Notes: generated by a model from the sequence alone, not told the origin. Positions 26,513-36,402 are shown, counted from the first letter of the stretch. The stretch: DNA of 64,000 bases from Salibacteraceae bacterium (GCA_018401875.1 JAGYJZ010000001.1:1-64000); one strand, 5' to 3'. Numbers and translations: made by a program.

Positions 26513-27528
26513 TTGAGAATAAAGTATGTCAACTCTTTTAAGAGATCGCCCGAACCAACAGAGGCCGAGTTAACTCCTTTATAGCGCGCGTCAATCTCTC
26601 GTAATTTTTCGATGATTAAGGCTGTTTTTCGCTGGTTGTAGCGCGTGGCTGCATTGGCTATTTTACTCTGCTGAAAAGGTGTTCCGAGCTTGTTTAACTG
26701 CTGCTTCGCGTCACTGGCCGCCATTGATTTAATATGATGATACATCATCAACTTACTGAAATGACTAAACATGTTATAAATGATGAGCACCAATGGAGTA
26801 TTCCCCTCATTTTTACCCATGTGGTAAGCAATTCTGAAACTTTTTTCGGCATTTCGCTCAGATAACGCATCGATGTAATCAAACGGACTGAATTCCTTGC
26901 TGATCCCGATGTTCTTTTTTACATCATTTTCATCTATTTCTCGCGATAAGGGCACATTGATCGTCAGCTTTCGCAGTTCACCTTCGATTTTTTCGAGGTC
27001 GTTGCCCAAGTATTCAGCCATTAAAAATGACGCATGCGAAGTGATGCGGTATTTTAACTCTTTCGCAAATTGGTTGATTACGTTGGGGAGCTCGTTGTCA
27101 TAATGACGACTTGAGTGAAAAACGACAGCCGATTTTTTCAAAGTTTTAACCCATTTCAGACGCTCATCTACCTTTTTGTATTTAAAGTCAATGACCAAAA
27201 TGGTGGACGCGGTTGGAGATTCAAAATATCGCTCTAAATCGGCCCAATTGCCATTGTAATCTTGCGCTTCTCTGATTATTACTACTTGCCTTTCGGCCAT
27301 CATAGGAAAGCGCTTCACCGATTCGAGTAATGCATTTTGATTCAGGTCTCGGCCGTAAAAAATGTTTAGGTTAAAATCCCTTTCGTGCTCTTCAATGGCA
27401 TAGGTTTCAATGTATTTGCTAATGCGATCGATGTAAAACGCCTCTTCACCGTGCAGCAAGTAAATGGGCGAAAACTCCCTTCTTCGAAGTTTTTGCATTA
27501 TGTCATTATACTCCTTTACATTCGCCAT
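26509..27528 (-). CDS. holA: DNA polymerase III subunit delta
   Basis: Clamp-loader subunit that opens the beta clamp. 339 residues with the family N-terminus (FSPIYLLHGEEAFYIDRISK), the central AAA+-like segment (VVIIREAQDYNG) and the C-terminal helical region ending in SGDLLKELTYFIL. The gene is divergent from the HsdR_N-like gene 19 bp away; this pairing is one I recall as common in Bacteroidota. Confidence 0.92.
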   Translation of the reverse strand: MANVKEYNDIMQKLRRREFSPIYLLHGEEAFYIDRISKYIETYAIEEHERDFNLNIFYGRDLNQNALLESVKRFPMMAERQVVIIREAQDYNGNWADLERYFESPTASTILVIDFKYKKVDERLKWVKTLKKSAVVFHSSRHYDNELPNVINQFAKELKYRITSHASFLMAEYLGNDLEKIEGELRKLTINVPLSREIDENDVKKNIGISKEFSPFDYIDALSERNAEKSFRIAYHMGKNEGNTPLVLIIYNMFSHFSKLMMYHHIKSMAASDAKQQLNKLGTPFQQSKIANAATRYNQRKTALIIEKLREIDARYKGVNSASVGSGDLLKELTYFILN

Positions 27529-27547
27529 GTAGTGTAATCATCTGCTT

Positions 27548-28009
27548 TTGATCGATCCAAAAAAATTTCCTCCATTGAACTTACCGTTGTTCGATGCCAA
27601 AGTTAGAAGCATTGGCGAGCAGATTCAAATCTTTGATGCGTTTCGTAAAAAATTCGTTGCGCTAACACCTGAAGAATGGGTGCGGCAGCATTTTGCGCAT
27701 TATTTGGTGCGTCAGCTCGGATACTCAGCCAGTCATGTGCATTTAGAATACCAACTCAGTTACGAGCGCATTAAAAAAAGACCGGATATTGGTGTGATCA
27801 ATACAAATGCTGAACTCGAGCTACTCGTTGAATGCAAAGCGCCTTCCGTTGCACTCAACGAAGATGTATTTTTACAGTTGACAAGTTATTTCTCTGTTGT
27901 GTCATCCAAATACATCGCTTTAACCAATGGTATTCAGCACATTTTTGCTTCGTTTGAACCTTCAGCAGGGAAATTCGTCTACATAGAGCAGTTGCCTTCG
28001 AAAAAATGA
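27548..28009 (+). CDS. Orphan HsdR N-terminal-like (PD-(D/E)xK) protein
   Basis: 153-residue protein resembling the N-terminal nuclease domain of type I restriction HsdR subunits but with no helicase part and no hsdM/hsdS nearby. Visible motifs are LTPEEWVRQHFAHYL, the catalytic-type RPDIGVIN then ELLVECKAP (D...ExK), and SKYIALTNG. The likely start is TTG at 27548; the family's usual N-terminus (LNLPLFDAKVRS) begins about ten residues in, so TTGs further in are alternatives. Divergent from holA; the ATGA overlap with the following subtilase suggests a shared transcript. Probable housekeeping nucleic-acid role, unproven. Confidence 0.75.
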   Translation: MIDPKKFPPLNLPLFDAKVRSIGEQIQIFDAFRKKFVALTPEEWVRQHFAHYLVRQLGYSASHVHLEYQLSYERIKKRPDIGVINTNAELELLVECKAPSVALNEDVFLQLTSYFSVVSSKYIALTNGIQHIFASFEPSAGKFVYIEQLPSKK

Positions 28010-30831
28010 ATTGGAAAATTAGCATAGTCTTCGCGCTGTTGGCTTCAACGATGATGGCGCAACGGGTCACCCCAGCAAAGGTGCCGTTGAGTTATTCGTG
28101 GGCGCGCCAAGCTAATCCAAATGCAGAATTGGCGCATATTTTTGTAAAAGGCGACTTTGAAAAAATTGCTCAATTTGCTGAGGAGAATGGGGGTAAACTG
28201 AAGTATGTTTTTAAAGACTACGCTGCCATTTGCGTGGCCGCATCTTCGGTGGAAGGGATGAATTCACTCGATTTTGTTGAGCACGTGCACTTTGAGTACG
28301 CTCCCGGTCAACCGCTGCTCAGCCAATCGCGCATTCATACAAATGTTGATCAAGTGCACGCAGGTAGCCATGGATTGGCTGCATCGTACACCGGTGACGG
28401 AGTAATTATCGGAGTAATTGACGCGGGAATCGAGTTGTTGCATCCTGATTTTTTGTGCGCAGACAGCACCACCCGAATCATCGAGTTGTGGGATCAAACA
28501 TTGCCTTACAGCTCAACACATACACCTGCCTATGGCTACGGACAAGTGTGGGATAGCGCGGAAATAAATGCTGGAATTTGTCCGCATCAAGATCAAGCGA
28601 GTTATTATGGCCATGGAACCAATTCTGCAGGAATTGCAGCCGGCAATGGATTATTCAATGCGGAATACACAGGAATCGCGCCTGAAGCCGATTTGATTAT
28701 CGTTTCTTCCAATTTCAACGCTTTGGGGTGGACCAATACAGTAGCCGATGCGGTCAATTACATTTTCAATAAGGCCGAGCAATTAGGAAGGCCATGTGTG
28801 ATCAACGCTTCACTGGGAACTTATTTGGGCTCGCACGATGCCACCGATTGGGCAGCTCAATTTATTGATCAAGATATCTCCGCTTTTTCAGGCAGAGCAT
28901 TGGTGTGTGCAGCAGGTAATTCTGGTTCTCAAGAACCATATCATTTAGGCTATGACGCTTCATCCGACACAAATTTTACGTGGTTTAAAGTTCCTGTTGG
29001 ATCGTCCATTGGCACTGCATCCATTGGTTTTGAAATGTACGGAGATGTGGATGACTTCGAGCGAGTGCAATTTGCCATCGGAGCCGATAAAGTGAGTCCG
29101 TATTATAAGTTCCGTGGAAGTACAGATTTTGATAGTGTCTTGAATAGACTCAATGTTTTATATACTGATTCTTTGGTCAGTTCAACAGGAAACTACTTGG
29201 CAGAAGTGACTACTTATGCCGATTCCAGTCATGGCGTTTATCGACTCCAGTTTATCGTTAATTACATCGATTCGATTGACTACCGATACAGCTTGAGAAT
29301 CACCGGTTCAGGTCGTCTGGATTTATGGGCAGCCCAATGGCTAGGCTACCGTGATATGGTTTCGAGTAATCTGCCATCGTCCACTGTTTTCCCTGAGATT
29401 TTCTACTATAAAACACCTGACATCAATCAAAGCATTGTGAGTTCTTGGGCTTGTTCAGACAAGGTAATTACCGTGGGTAACTACATCAACCGCAATACCT
29501 ACGTTGACGTTGATGGGCAGTCGGTGATCCTTGCCAATCAAATACCTGGTGCCATTGCAGCCAACAGCAGTTGGGGACCATCGCGAAAAGGATTGATGAA
29601 ACCTGAAGTTTCAGCTCCAGGAGACAATACGTTAACGGCAGGAGCTTTTTTTCAATTGAATAACTTGCTCAACACACCATCGCAGCGAAATCGAGTGGGC
29701 ACGGGCGGTTTACACCATCGCGCTGGCGGCACGTCCAGTGCGTCACCTGTGGTTGCAGGCATCGCTGCTTTATTTTATGAAAAATGCAGCAATGCCGATT
29801 GGCAAGATTTGAAAAACGCCCTCACATCAACCACCATGGCAGATCAATACACCGGAGTATTGCCCAACTATCAATGGGGGTACGGAAAAGTAGATGCGCT
29901 GGCCGCGTTGAAATCCACTACACCAAATCCTGCGGTGCTTTATGACGGAGACAACCAGTTTTGCGAAGGTGAATCGCTGACGTTGACACTGGAAGAATCG
30001 TTTCCAAGCATGCTTTGGCCCAATGGAGATAGCGGTATTTCTATCGTGGCAGAGTCAAGCAATCTATATTTCGCTGAAGTAACCGATGCTCGAAATTGCG
30101 CAGGTTACAGCGACTCAATTTCAGTGTTTGAACGACCACTCCCCATCAAGCCAAACATCATTTTAGAAGGAAACAACCCATCGTGTCCCGACCAAGAATT
30201 AATTCTATCGCTCGATAATGACTACGGAGCTTACCATTGGTCGTCAGGTGAGTTTTTAGATTGGATTGAGGTGACTCAATCAGGGACCTACTTCTGTGAA
30301 GTAAGAAACATTTACAACTGTGTGAATATGTCTGATTCCATTCAAATTGTCGTTTATCCTAAACTCGAGAACCCCACGATTACGCTTCATGCAGACGATC
30401 GATTGCACATATCGGCAGACAGCAATTTGGCCGTTTCATACGCATGGTATTACAATGGAAACGTGATTCAAAATCAATCTAATCCATACTTAATCTCCTT
30501 TGAGTTAGGCCTTTATCAGGGTTCATTCATCGATAGCAACGGCTGCGAACATTTATCAAATCAGATCAATGTTTATGCTTTGGGGAAAGATGAATTTTCC
30601 GAAAATAAAATAGCAGTTTTTCCAAATCCGATGCAAGATATTCTTGAACTGCAATTGAATGATTCAGACTATCAGCATTGGAAAATGATCGATGCTTTGG
30701 GTCGAACAATTTTGCAAGGAGATGTTTTTCAACCTCACGTTAAGATTCAAACTTCGTCTTTACATCCGGGAACATATTTCCTGAAATTGACAAGCGATGA
30801 AACCAATACAATTATTCCATTGATCAAATGA
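28006..30831 (+). CDS. T9SS-secreted subtilisin-like protease (S8), first of tandem pair
   Basis: Secreted serine protease of 941 residues with a signal peptide (NWKISIVFALLASTMMAQ). The catalytic triad is visible as Asp in GVIDAGIELLHPDF, His in GHGTNSAGIA and Ser in GTSSASPVVAGI. The catalytic domain contains a long insert between His and Ser. After it come two Ig-like modules (FCEGESLTLTLEE, CPDQELILSLDND) and a type A sorting domain (AVFPNPMQDILEL, then GTYFLKL). Start overlaps the previous stop by 4 bp (ATGA), and the next subtilase overlaps likewise. Confidence 0.92.
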   Translation: MNWKISIVFALLASTMMAQRVTPAKVPLSYSWARQANPNAELAHIFVKGDFEKIAQFAEENGGKLKYVFKDYAAICVAASSVEGMNSLDFVEHVHFEYAPGQPLLSQSRIHTNVDQVHAGSHGLAASYTGDGVIIGVIDAGIELLHPDFLCADSTTRIIELWDQTLPYSSTHTPAYGYGQVWDSAEINAGICPHQDQASYYGHGTNSAGIAAGNGLFNAEYTGIAPEADLIIVSSNFNALGWTNTVADAVNYIFNKAEQLGRPCVINASLGTYLGSHDATDWAAQFIDQDISAFSGRALVCAAGNSGSQEPYHLGYDASSDTNFTWFKVPVGSSIGTASIGFEMYGDVDDFERVQFAIGADKVSPYYKFRGSTDFDSVLNRLNVLYTDSLVSSTGNYLAEVTTYADSSHGVYRLQFIVNYIDSIDYRYSLRITGSGRLDLWAAQWLGYRDMVSSNLPSSTVFPEIFYYKTPDINQSIVSSWACSDKVITVGNYINRNTYVDVDGQSVILANQIPGAIAANSSWGPSRKGLMKPEVSAPGDNTLTAGAFFQLNNLLNTPSQRNRVGTGGLHHRAGGTSSASPVVAGIAALFYEKCSNADWQDLKNALTSTTMADQYTGVLPNYQWGYGKVDALAALKSTTPNPAVLYDGDNQFCEGESLTLTLEESFPSMLWPNGDSGISIVAESSNLYFAEVTDARNCAGYSDSISVFERPLPIKPNIILEGNNPSCPDQELILSLDNDYGAYHWSSGEFLDWIEVTQSGTYFCEVRNIYNCVNMSDSIQIVVYPKLENPTITLHADDRLHISADSNLAVSYAWYYNGNVIQNQSNPYLISFELGLYQGSFIDSNGCEHLSNQINVYALGKDEFSENKIAVFPNPMQDILELQLNDSDYQHWKMIDALGRTILQGDVFQPHVKIQTSSLHPGTYFLKLTSDETNTIIPLIK

Positions 30832-33650
30832 GGCTGCGTTTCCCGTTCATAGTAATCTTCATTTTTTTTGCTGTCGCTGCCAATTGCCAGTCGAGGAGCA
30901 CCGATTACAGGGAAGGTTGGCTAAGCATAAAAGTTAATCCAGAGCTTCGCTCAAGTTGCGGTGATCGCGCTATTGATGTGCCTCAATTGACCGCGATTTT
31001 CAATAAACTTGAAGCAGACCAAGTAGAAAAGCGTTTTCCGCATGCCGAACCATTTATTCCATCACGGGCATTTTTACCCGATGCGAATGACAAACGTGTC
31101 GATTTAAGTTTGATTTATAAGATTCATTACACGTCTGATATTGATCCCATAAAAGCGAGTAAACTGCTGTTGAACACAGGTTTGGTAGTGTATGCTGAGC
31201 CTTGGTTTATCAATAAAACTACAGTTGTTCCCAATGATCCGATGCTCGGATCGATGTGGCATCTGGATGTGATCAAGGCATTTGAAGCATGGGATATTGA
31301 TACAGGTTCTTCCAATATTACGATCGCCATCGTTGACACAGGGGTAGATTGGGACCACCCTGACATGGTGGAGGCGATAAAAATCAACGAAATTGAACTC
31401 AATGGAACTCCGGGTATTGACGATGATGATAATGGATATATAGACGACATCAGAGGGTGGAATTTTTTTAACGAAAACAACGACCCCAATGAAACGGGCT
31501 TTTCTCATGGAACGCACGTTGCAGGATTGGCGGGTGCGGTTCCAAACAACAATTTCGGGGTGGCAGGAACCAGCTGGGGCTGCAAAATTCTACCCGTAAA
31601 AGCAGGCGATAAACTCATCTTGCCATACGCATATGAAGGCGTGGTGTATGCTGCTGACAATGGCGCAGATGTGATTAACTGCTCGTGGGGTGGATTTAGC
31701 TACACAGAAACGGGGCATGATGTAATGAAGTATGCCACCTACAATCATGATGCAGTGGTGCTTGGCGGTGCAGGAAATGATAACCGTGAAACAAAGTTTT
31801 ATCCCGCATCTTTCCGAGAAGTAATGAGTGTTGGAGCAACAGATAGCATCAATCAAAAGGCTGATTTCTCGAATTACAACTACGAGGTTGATATTATTGC
31901 ACCTGGCGTTTTGATTTTTAGCTTGAAGAATGGTGAATTTGGTTATGATAGCGGAACGAGCATGTCCGCTCCCATTGTGGCTGGTGCAGCAGCGTTGGTG
32001 CGCAATAAATTCCCCACACTTTCAGCGTTACAAGTGATGGAGCAGTTGCGCGTTACCTCCAATAGGTCGGTGTATGACGTGAGCTTCAATGCTCCTTTCG
32101 AAGGTAAGTTAGGTGTGGGATTGCTCGACATGAAACGTGCGCTTGAAGGCATAAACTCTCCGGCCTTGCGCATGAACAATTATACAATCACTGATGGCGA
32201 TGACGATATCTTTTCGCTCGATGAAGAACTATTTTTAGGAGTGGAATTCTTCAATTATTTGAATTCGATCACTGACCTCAATGTTCAAATCACTGCCGTA
32301 ACTTCTAATGTGGAAGTAGTAGAGGGCTCGTGGAGCATACCTTCAGTGCCTACCAGCACAGGAATTGATAATTATGAAACGCCTTTTTTGCTCAAAGTCA
32401 ATTCAGCCGAGTCATTTGACGAAGAGGTGATTGTGAAAGTGACCGCGACTAGCCTACCCAACGATTATGCGTTTGAGCGATACATCAGTTTTGATGTGAA
32501 TCCATCGTATGTCAACGTTCAGGTGAACCGCATCAAGACAACGATCAGCAAAAATGGCCTGTTTGGATACACTGATTACTTTCAAACCAACGGTTTAGGG
32601 TTTCAATTGGATAGCCTCTCAAGTTTAATCTTTGAAGGTGGTTTGATGATTGGTCATAATACAGATGGCACCATCAAAGTGGTAGACCGTGTGCGGGGTG
32701 AAGATTTATATGACCGCGATTTTTGGGAGCAATCTGTGATTTCAAGACAAGTTCCTTCCGGTGATCAAGCGTATTTCGCGAGTGGTTCGTTCACCGATTC
32801 ATCCGCTACATGGGATGAAATTGGGTTGATTATCGAACAAAACGTTTGGGCCTTTGATAAACCAGGTCACGAAAATTATGTCATTCTTGAATACACCATC
32901 GAAAATCAATCCGATCAAGATTTGACGAATCTTTCAGCAGGTTTGTTTGCCGATTGGGACATTGAAAATGCGCTAGAGAACAAAGGAAATACGGCTTTTG
33001 GAAAGCGGATGGGGTATGTGTATTCAACGGGCGAACAAGATGTTAGCGCTGGAATTCAAGCATTGAGTCTTTATCCATTTAATTGTCACATGATCGATAA
33101 TGTAGGTGGAGGAAATGGAGGTATTGATTTATATGACGAAGAAGGGTTTACGAGCCGTGATAAATACACCGCATTAACCGAGGAACGTCTAGAAGCCGGA
33201 GCAGGAGAGCAGGGGAATGATGTCATTGAAGTAACTTCAATGAAGCAAATTTCACTTCCAAAAAATGAAAAGATTACCGTTGCTTTTGCAGTGCACGCAA
33301 GCCAAAGCAGAGAAGAATTACTGAGAAGCGCAGATTCGGCCTATGCGCAATACAACGGTTATTTACCCGGACAAAACCTCGCTCAACCTTTGGCAATCAG
33401 AAGTTCGTGGCCCAATCCAACTGCAGGGCCAGTCACTATTTCACTCGACCTTAAAGAACAAAGTGAACTTGATGTAGAGGTGATTAATGCGATGGGGCGA
33501 TTCGTTGGTTCGTGGAAGACAAAAACATTGTATCCTGGTTACAACGAAATCTCAATCGATCTTTCAGGACAACAAACGGGCGTCTATTTTATACGTCTAA
33601 GCAAAGGTGAGTTTTCAGAAATTTTCCCTATAACAGTGCATCAGAAGTAA
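30828..33650 (+). CDS. T9SS-secreted subtilisin-like protease (S8), second of tandem pair
   Basis: Secreted serine protease of 940 residues with a signal peptide (FPFIVIFIFFAVAANCQ). An N-terminal region of ~130 residues looks like an inhibitor propeptide. Triad: Asp in AIVDTGVDWDHPDM, His in SHGTHVAGLAG, Ser in GTSMSAPIVAGAAALV. A long beta-rich C-terminal part leads to a type A sorting domain (SSWPNPTAGPVTIS, then GVYFIRLSKG). It overlaps the preceding subtilase by 4 bp, so the two are co-translated, but they are only distantly similar (different inserts), so this is not a recent duplication. Confidence 0.92.
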   Translation: MRLRFPFIVIFIFFAVAANCQSRSTDYREGWLSIKVNPELRSSCGDRAIDVPQLTAIFNKLEADQVEKRFPHAEPFIPSRAFLPDANDKRVDLSLIYKIHYTSDIDPIKASKLLLNTGLVVYAEPWFINKTTVVPNDPMLGSMWHLDVIKAFEAWDIDTGSSNITIAIVDTGVDWDHPDMVEAIKINEIELNGTPGIDDDDNGYIDDIRGWNFFNENNDPNETGFSHGTHVAGLAGAVPNNNFGVAGTSWGCKILPVKAGDKLILPYAYEGVVYAADNGADVINCSWGGFSYTETGHDVMKYATYNHDAVVLGGAGNDNRETKFYPASFREVMSVGATDSINQKADFSNYNYEVDIIAPGVLIFSLKNGEFGYDSGTSMSAPIVAGAAALVRNKFPTLSALQVMEQLRVTSNRSVYDVSFNAPFEGKLGVGLLDMKRALEGINSPALRMNNYTITDGDDDIFSLDEELFLGVEFFNYLNSITDLNVQITAVTSNVEVVEGSWSIPSVPTSTGIDNYETPFLLKVNSAESFDEEVIVKVTATSLPNDYAFERYISFDVNPSYVNVQVNRIKTTISKNGLFGYTDYFQTNGLGFQLDSLSSLIFEGGLMIGHNTDGTIKVVDRVRGEDLYDRDFWEQSVISRQVPSGDQAYFASGSFTDSSATWDEIGLIIEQNVWAFDKPGHENYVILEYTIENQSDQDLTNLSAGLFADWDIENALENKGNTAFGKRMGYVYSTGEQDVSAGIQALSLYPFNCHMIDNVGGGNGGIDLYDEEGFTSRDKYTALTEERLEAGAGEQGNDVIEVTSMKQISLPKNEKITVAFAVHASQSREELLRSADSAYAQYNGYLPGQNLAQPLAIRSSWPNPTAGPVTISLDLKEQSELDVEVINAMGRFVGSWKTKTLYPGYNEISIDLSGQQTGVYFIRLSKGEFSEIFPITVHQK

Positions 33651-33667
33651 ACAATATAGAATTGCGT

Positions 33668-33675
33668 TACATTTG
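33668..33675 (+). promoter_or_regulatory. -7 box TACATTTG upstream of DUF5606 gene
   Basis: Exact TAnnTTTG match 23 bases before the ATG at 33699, in the short gap after the subtilase gene. No TTTG is found at the expected upstream spacing. Confidence 0.5.
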
Positions 33676-33698
33676 GCGCACTATTTTTAACCAGATCT

Positions 33699-34286
33699 AT
33701 GGCATTAGAACAAATTTTATCGGTATCAGGAAAGTCAGGCCTCTACAAATTGGTGGGGCAAATGAAGAACGGAATCATTGTAGAATCGATCGAAGACGGT
33801 AAGCGTTTTCCTGTGCACGGTTCGGCAAAGGTGAGTGCGCTTGAAGAAATCAGCATCTACACTGACACTGAAGAGGTTCCACTAAAGGATGTGTTCAAAA
33901 AGATTTACGATAAAGAAAAAGGCAAACAGGGCATAAGTCACAAGGAAGATTCGAAAAAAGTGCAAGCGTATTTTGCGTCAATTCTTCCAGACTACGACAA
34001 GGAGCGGGTTTACGCCAGCGATATGACAAAAGTGATTCGTTGGTACAACCTTTTGATCGAGTTTAATGCCTACGATCCGAATGAGGTTGATGAGGCTGCA
34101 GAAGCTGCGGAAAAGGAAAAGGCTGAAGAGGCGGAAACAAAAAAGGACGGAACAAAAACTCCAGCTAAGAAAGCCGCGGCCAAGAAAAAAGCTGATGCCC
34201 CAAAAGCAAAAGCAGCTCCTAAAAAAGCGCCAACCACCAAGGTGTCAACACCTCGAAAAGCGGGTGGAACTCAGCGAGGAAGCTAA
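33699..34286 (+). CDS. DUF5606 domain protein with Lys/Ala-rich tail
   Basis: 195-residue cytoplasmic protein. Residues ~1-135 match the DUF5606 family known in Bacteroidota (ALEQILSVSGKSGLYKLVGQ, then RFPVHGSAKVSALEEISIYT). The remaining ~60 residues are first acidic, then a KKAAAKKKADAPKAKAAPKK-type basic tail, like histone-H1-style or ribosome-associated tails. Function unknown; nucleic-acid contact via the tail is an inference. It has its own -7 box and is followed by a strong terminator, so it is probably monocistronic. Confidence 0.85.
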   Translation: MALEQILSVSGKSGLYKLVGQMKNGIIVESIEDGKRFPVHGSAKVSALEEISIYTDTEEVPLKDVFKKIYDKEKGKQGISHKEDSKKVQAYFASILPDYDKERVYASDMTKVIRWYNLLIEFNAYDPNEVDEAAEAAEKEKAEEAETKKDGTKTPAKKAAAKKKADAPKAKAAPKKAPTTKVSTPRKAGGTQRGS

Positions 34287-34308
34287 TTGAATAAATAGGA
34301 AATATAAG

Positions 34309-34335
34309 AAAGCGCATTTACGATGCGCTTTTTTT
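34309..34335 (+). terminator. Rho-independent terminator
   Basis: The 9-bp perfect stem aaagcgcat / atgcgcttt with a five-base loop (ttacg) is followed by a T-run. It ends the DUF5606 transcript and overlaps the end of the convergent DUF6702 gene. Confidence 0.88.
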
Positions 34336-34834
34336 ATGGCCGGGCAAATCGGACTTCAGGGTTGCTTTTAGTAGCCAATTCGGTATCGATTCCTTCGCTG
34401 GTTTTAAAATGAATGATGTTTTGTTGGTTGTCAAAAACTTCGGTAATTACTGAGTTTCTTACAAATAAAATTCGTTGTTCCGGAGAAACAGCCACTTGAC
34501 CGTAAATCCAACACACATCGTCTTCAAGTTCGTGCCCGAGCCATTCAATTTGATCGAATTTTGCTGCATTTGCGAAAGCGAAGTTTTTAAAAAGGTAGTC
34601 TCTAATAAGCACAAAGTTTCTTCTGGGTTGCGATTGATCGTTCAGAAACATCTTTTCACTGGACATTCCTTTCAAAGCTTCTTCTAAATCATCGGTAAAA
34701 ATGCGTAGCGATATTTGCAAGGTGTCTTGCTTGATCTCTAATTCGGTGATCGACACATGAAAGGGGTGTGCTATTTCGTTTTTTGAAAATCCAGTGAGCA
34801 AAACAGTGAGGGCAGCAATGAAGATCAGTTTCAT
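34334..34834 (-). CDS. DUF6702 family exported protein
   Basis: 166-residue exported protein with N-terminal signal (MKLIFIAALTVLLTGFSK) and the family core AHPFHVSITELEIKQDTLQI, then SLRIFTDDLEEAL. DUF6702 proteins are common in Bacteroidota and uncharacterised. Start ATG overlaps the stop of the upstream glycosyltransferase by 4 bp, so the two are co-expressed. Confidence 0.85.
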   Translation of the reverse strand: MKLIFIAALTVLLTGFSKNEIAHPFHVSITELEIKQDTLQISLRIFTDDLEEALKGMSSEKMFLNDQSQPRRNFVLIRDYLFKNFAFANAAKFDQIEWLGHELEDDVCWIYGQVAVSPEQRILFVRNSVITEVFDNQQNIIHFKTSEGIDTELATKSNPEVRFARP

Positions 34835-35934
34835 AGATTCGAATATATTTTAATCAGTTGCTGCGATTCGATTTGCCAGTTGTTTTCATTCGCTGCGCGT
34901 TGGCAGTTTGATTTTAGCTCATCCACCAGCGATTGATTGTCTTGAAGTGCTTTGATTCCTTGTGCAATCGCTGCTGAATCCAGTCGGTCAATCAAATAAG
35001 CGATGTGATAGCGATCGTTGAAATGCTTGTATTCACTATAATTCATGGCGATTTGTGGAATACCTGCGTGCATGTAATCGAAAAACCGATTGGCCAATGA
35101 ATGCTGGTGGTGCAAGCCAATTTCTGAGAACAAGGTCAATCCCACAAATGCATTGGCGGTAGCGCGCTTTAAATCATGAGGCAGTAATGCACCCATCAGT
35201 TCAACTTTGTGGCCGAGTTTTTCGCGTGCGATGAGCAGCTCCATCTCTTTATGGATTGGCCCATCACCGTAAATTTTTAGTTTTAACCCTTCGATGGTGT
35301 GCATCGCCCTCACCGAAGCTTCCAATCCTCTTCCAATGTTCAACGCGCCTTGATAGATGATGTATGGTTCTCTTTCGTCTGATGATTGTTCAATTTCTGA
35401 TTGCCATGGCACATTGCGAATCACTCGAAAATCAGCATTGTAGCGTTCTTTGAAAAGCAATGCATATCCCTCGCTGATGGTGTAGTGCGCATCTGCCGAT
35501 TTAATAGCAAATGCTTCCACTTTCTGCCAAGCAAAATGCACGAAGGGGCGTTTTACCACTTCTTCTAATTCGCTGAAATATTCATGCGCATCGTACACTA
35601 TTTTTTTCGCGCGAAGTCGAGCGACCAAATACATGGGCAAGTAAGTATCGAGATCAATGGCGCAGTATACATCGTAACTTGAAAACAATGCTTTCCAAAA
35701 CAACCTGAAATTGTATTCGAGGTAAAACAGTTTTCCTTTTTGAAACCACAATGCCATGCGCTTTGTGGCGTAATTTCTATTTACCAGCGGCCGTGATGAA
35801 GAGGTTTTTCGCCCGATCAAGGTGCAAGCAAAACCATGTTCAGAAAGCGCAGTGCAAATGCGGTCCATACGCTGATCGTATGAAAGATCATTGGTAACAG
35901 AAAACAGAATCGATGCTTTAGGACTCTTTGACAC
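34831..35934 (-). CDS. Glycosyltransferase family 4
   Basis: 367-residue GT-B glycosyltransferase. N-terminal segment ASILFSVTNDLSYDQRMDRI, central IVYDAHEYFSELEEVVKRPF, and C-terminal donor site segments YIIYQGALNIGRGLE and YMHAGIPQIAMN. The start is GTG, four bases after a TACTTTCG -7-like box. Acceptor unknown; probably builds a surface polysaccharide. Confidence 0.88.
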   Translation of the reverse strand: MSKSPKASILFSVTNDLSYDQRMDRICTALSEHGFACTLIGRKTSSSRPLVNRNYATKRMALWFQKGKLFYLEYNFRLFWKALFSSYDVYCAIDLDTYLPMYLVARLRAKKIVYDAHEYFSELEEVVKRPFVHFAWQKVEAFAIKSADAHYTISEGYALLFKERYNADFRVIRNVPWQSEIEQSSDEREPYIIYQGALNIGRGLEASVRAMHTIEGLKLKIYGDGPIHKEMELLIAREKLGHKVELMGALLPHDLKRATANAFVGLTLFSEIGLHHQHSLANRFFDYMHAGIPQIAMNYSEYKHFNDRYHIAYLIDRLDSAAIAQGIKALQDNQSLVDELKSNCQRAANENNWQIESQQLIKIYSNL

Positions 35935-35938
35935 AGCG

Positions 35939-35946
35939 CGAAAGTA
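35939..35946 (-). promoter_or_regulatory. -7-like box TACTTTCG, four bases before GTG start
   Basis: On the minus strand TACTTTCG is followed by CGCT and then the GTG start. It differs from TAnnTTTG only at the seventh base. The geometry matches the boxes before 23907, 36317, 40254 and 63248. Confidence 0.4.
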
Positions 35947-35948
35947 AT

Positions 35949-36317
35949 TTATAGGTCTTTGAACTTGTCGAGGTTTCTTCTATGGCGCTTTGTTGGCCTG
36001 CCTACAATTCCTACAGTTCGATTTTCAGCATTGAGCAGTCGAATCATTTCCAACTCTTTTAGCGCTTCTTCTTCGGTAGTTTCTTTCATCAGTTCAGGAA
36101 GTAGTTTTGCTGCAACCCTGCTCTTCGGTATGCCGATTACCTTGTAATTTCTCCACACTGGCGGTGCTTTAACTTCAATACTGTCGCCTATCGATACATC
36201 TTTACTCGCCTTTACGAAATTACCGTTGAGTTTTACCTTTTCTTCATTGCATGCAGTTGTAGCCAACGATCGCGTTTTGAACAGACGGATGCACCACAAG
36301 TATTTATCGATTCGCAT
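35949..36317 (-). CDS. hslR: S4-domain RNA-binding protein (Hsp15 family)
   Basis: 122-residue S4-domain protein: MRIDKYLWCIRLFKTRSLAT, then VKLNGNFVKASKDVSIGDSI. The Hsp15 family binds stalled 50S subunits carrying peptidyl-tRNA. The C-terminal basic tail GRPTKRHRRNLDKF is typical. It is upstream of, and only 14 bp from, the glycosyltransferase gene. Confidence 0.9.
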   Translation of the reverse strand: MRIDKYLWCIRLFKTRSLATTACNEEKVKLNGNFVKASKDVSIGDSIEVKAPPVWRNYKVIGIPKSRVAAKLLPELMKETTEEEALKELEMIRLLNAENRTVGIVGRPTKRHRRNLDKFKDL

Positions 36318-36321
36318 GGTG

Positions 36322-36329
36322 CGAAACTA
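36322..36329 (-). promoter_or_regulatory. -7-like box TAGTTTCG, four bases before hslR start
   Basis: On the minus strand TAGTTTCG, then CACC, then ATG. One mismatch to TAnnTTTG. It suggests a leaderless hslR mRNA. Confidence 0.4.
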
Positions 36330-36402
36330 GGGAGATGAGCGCAACTTAAATCACAATTTGCGACTTATAGTAGTATTTACAAATGTATTTTCGTAATCTT
36401 CT

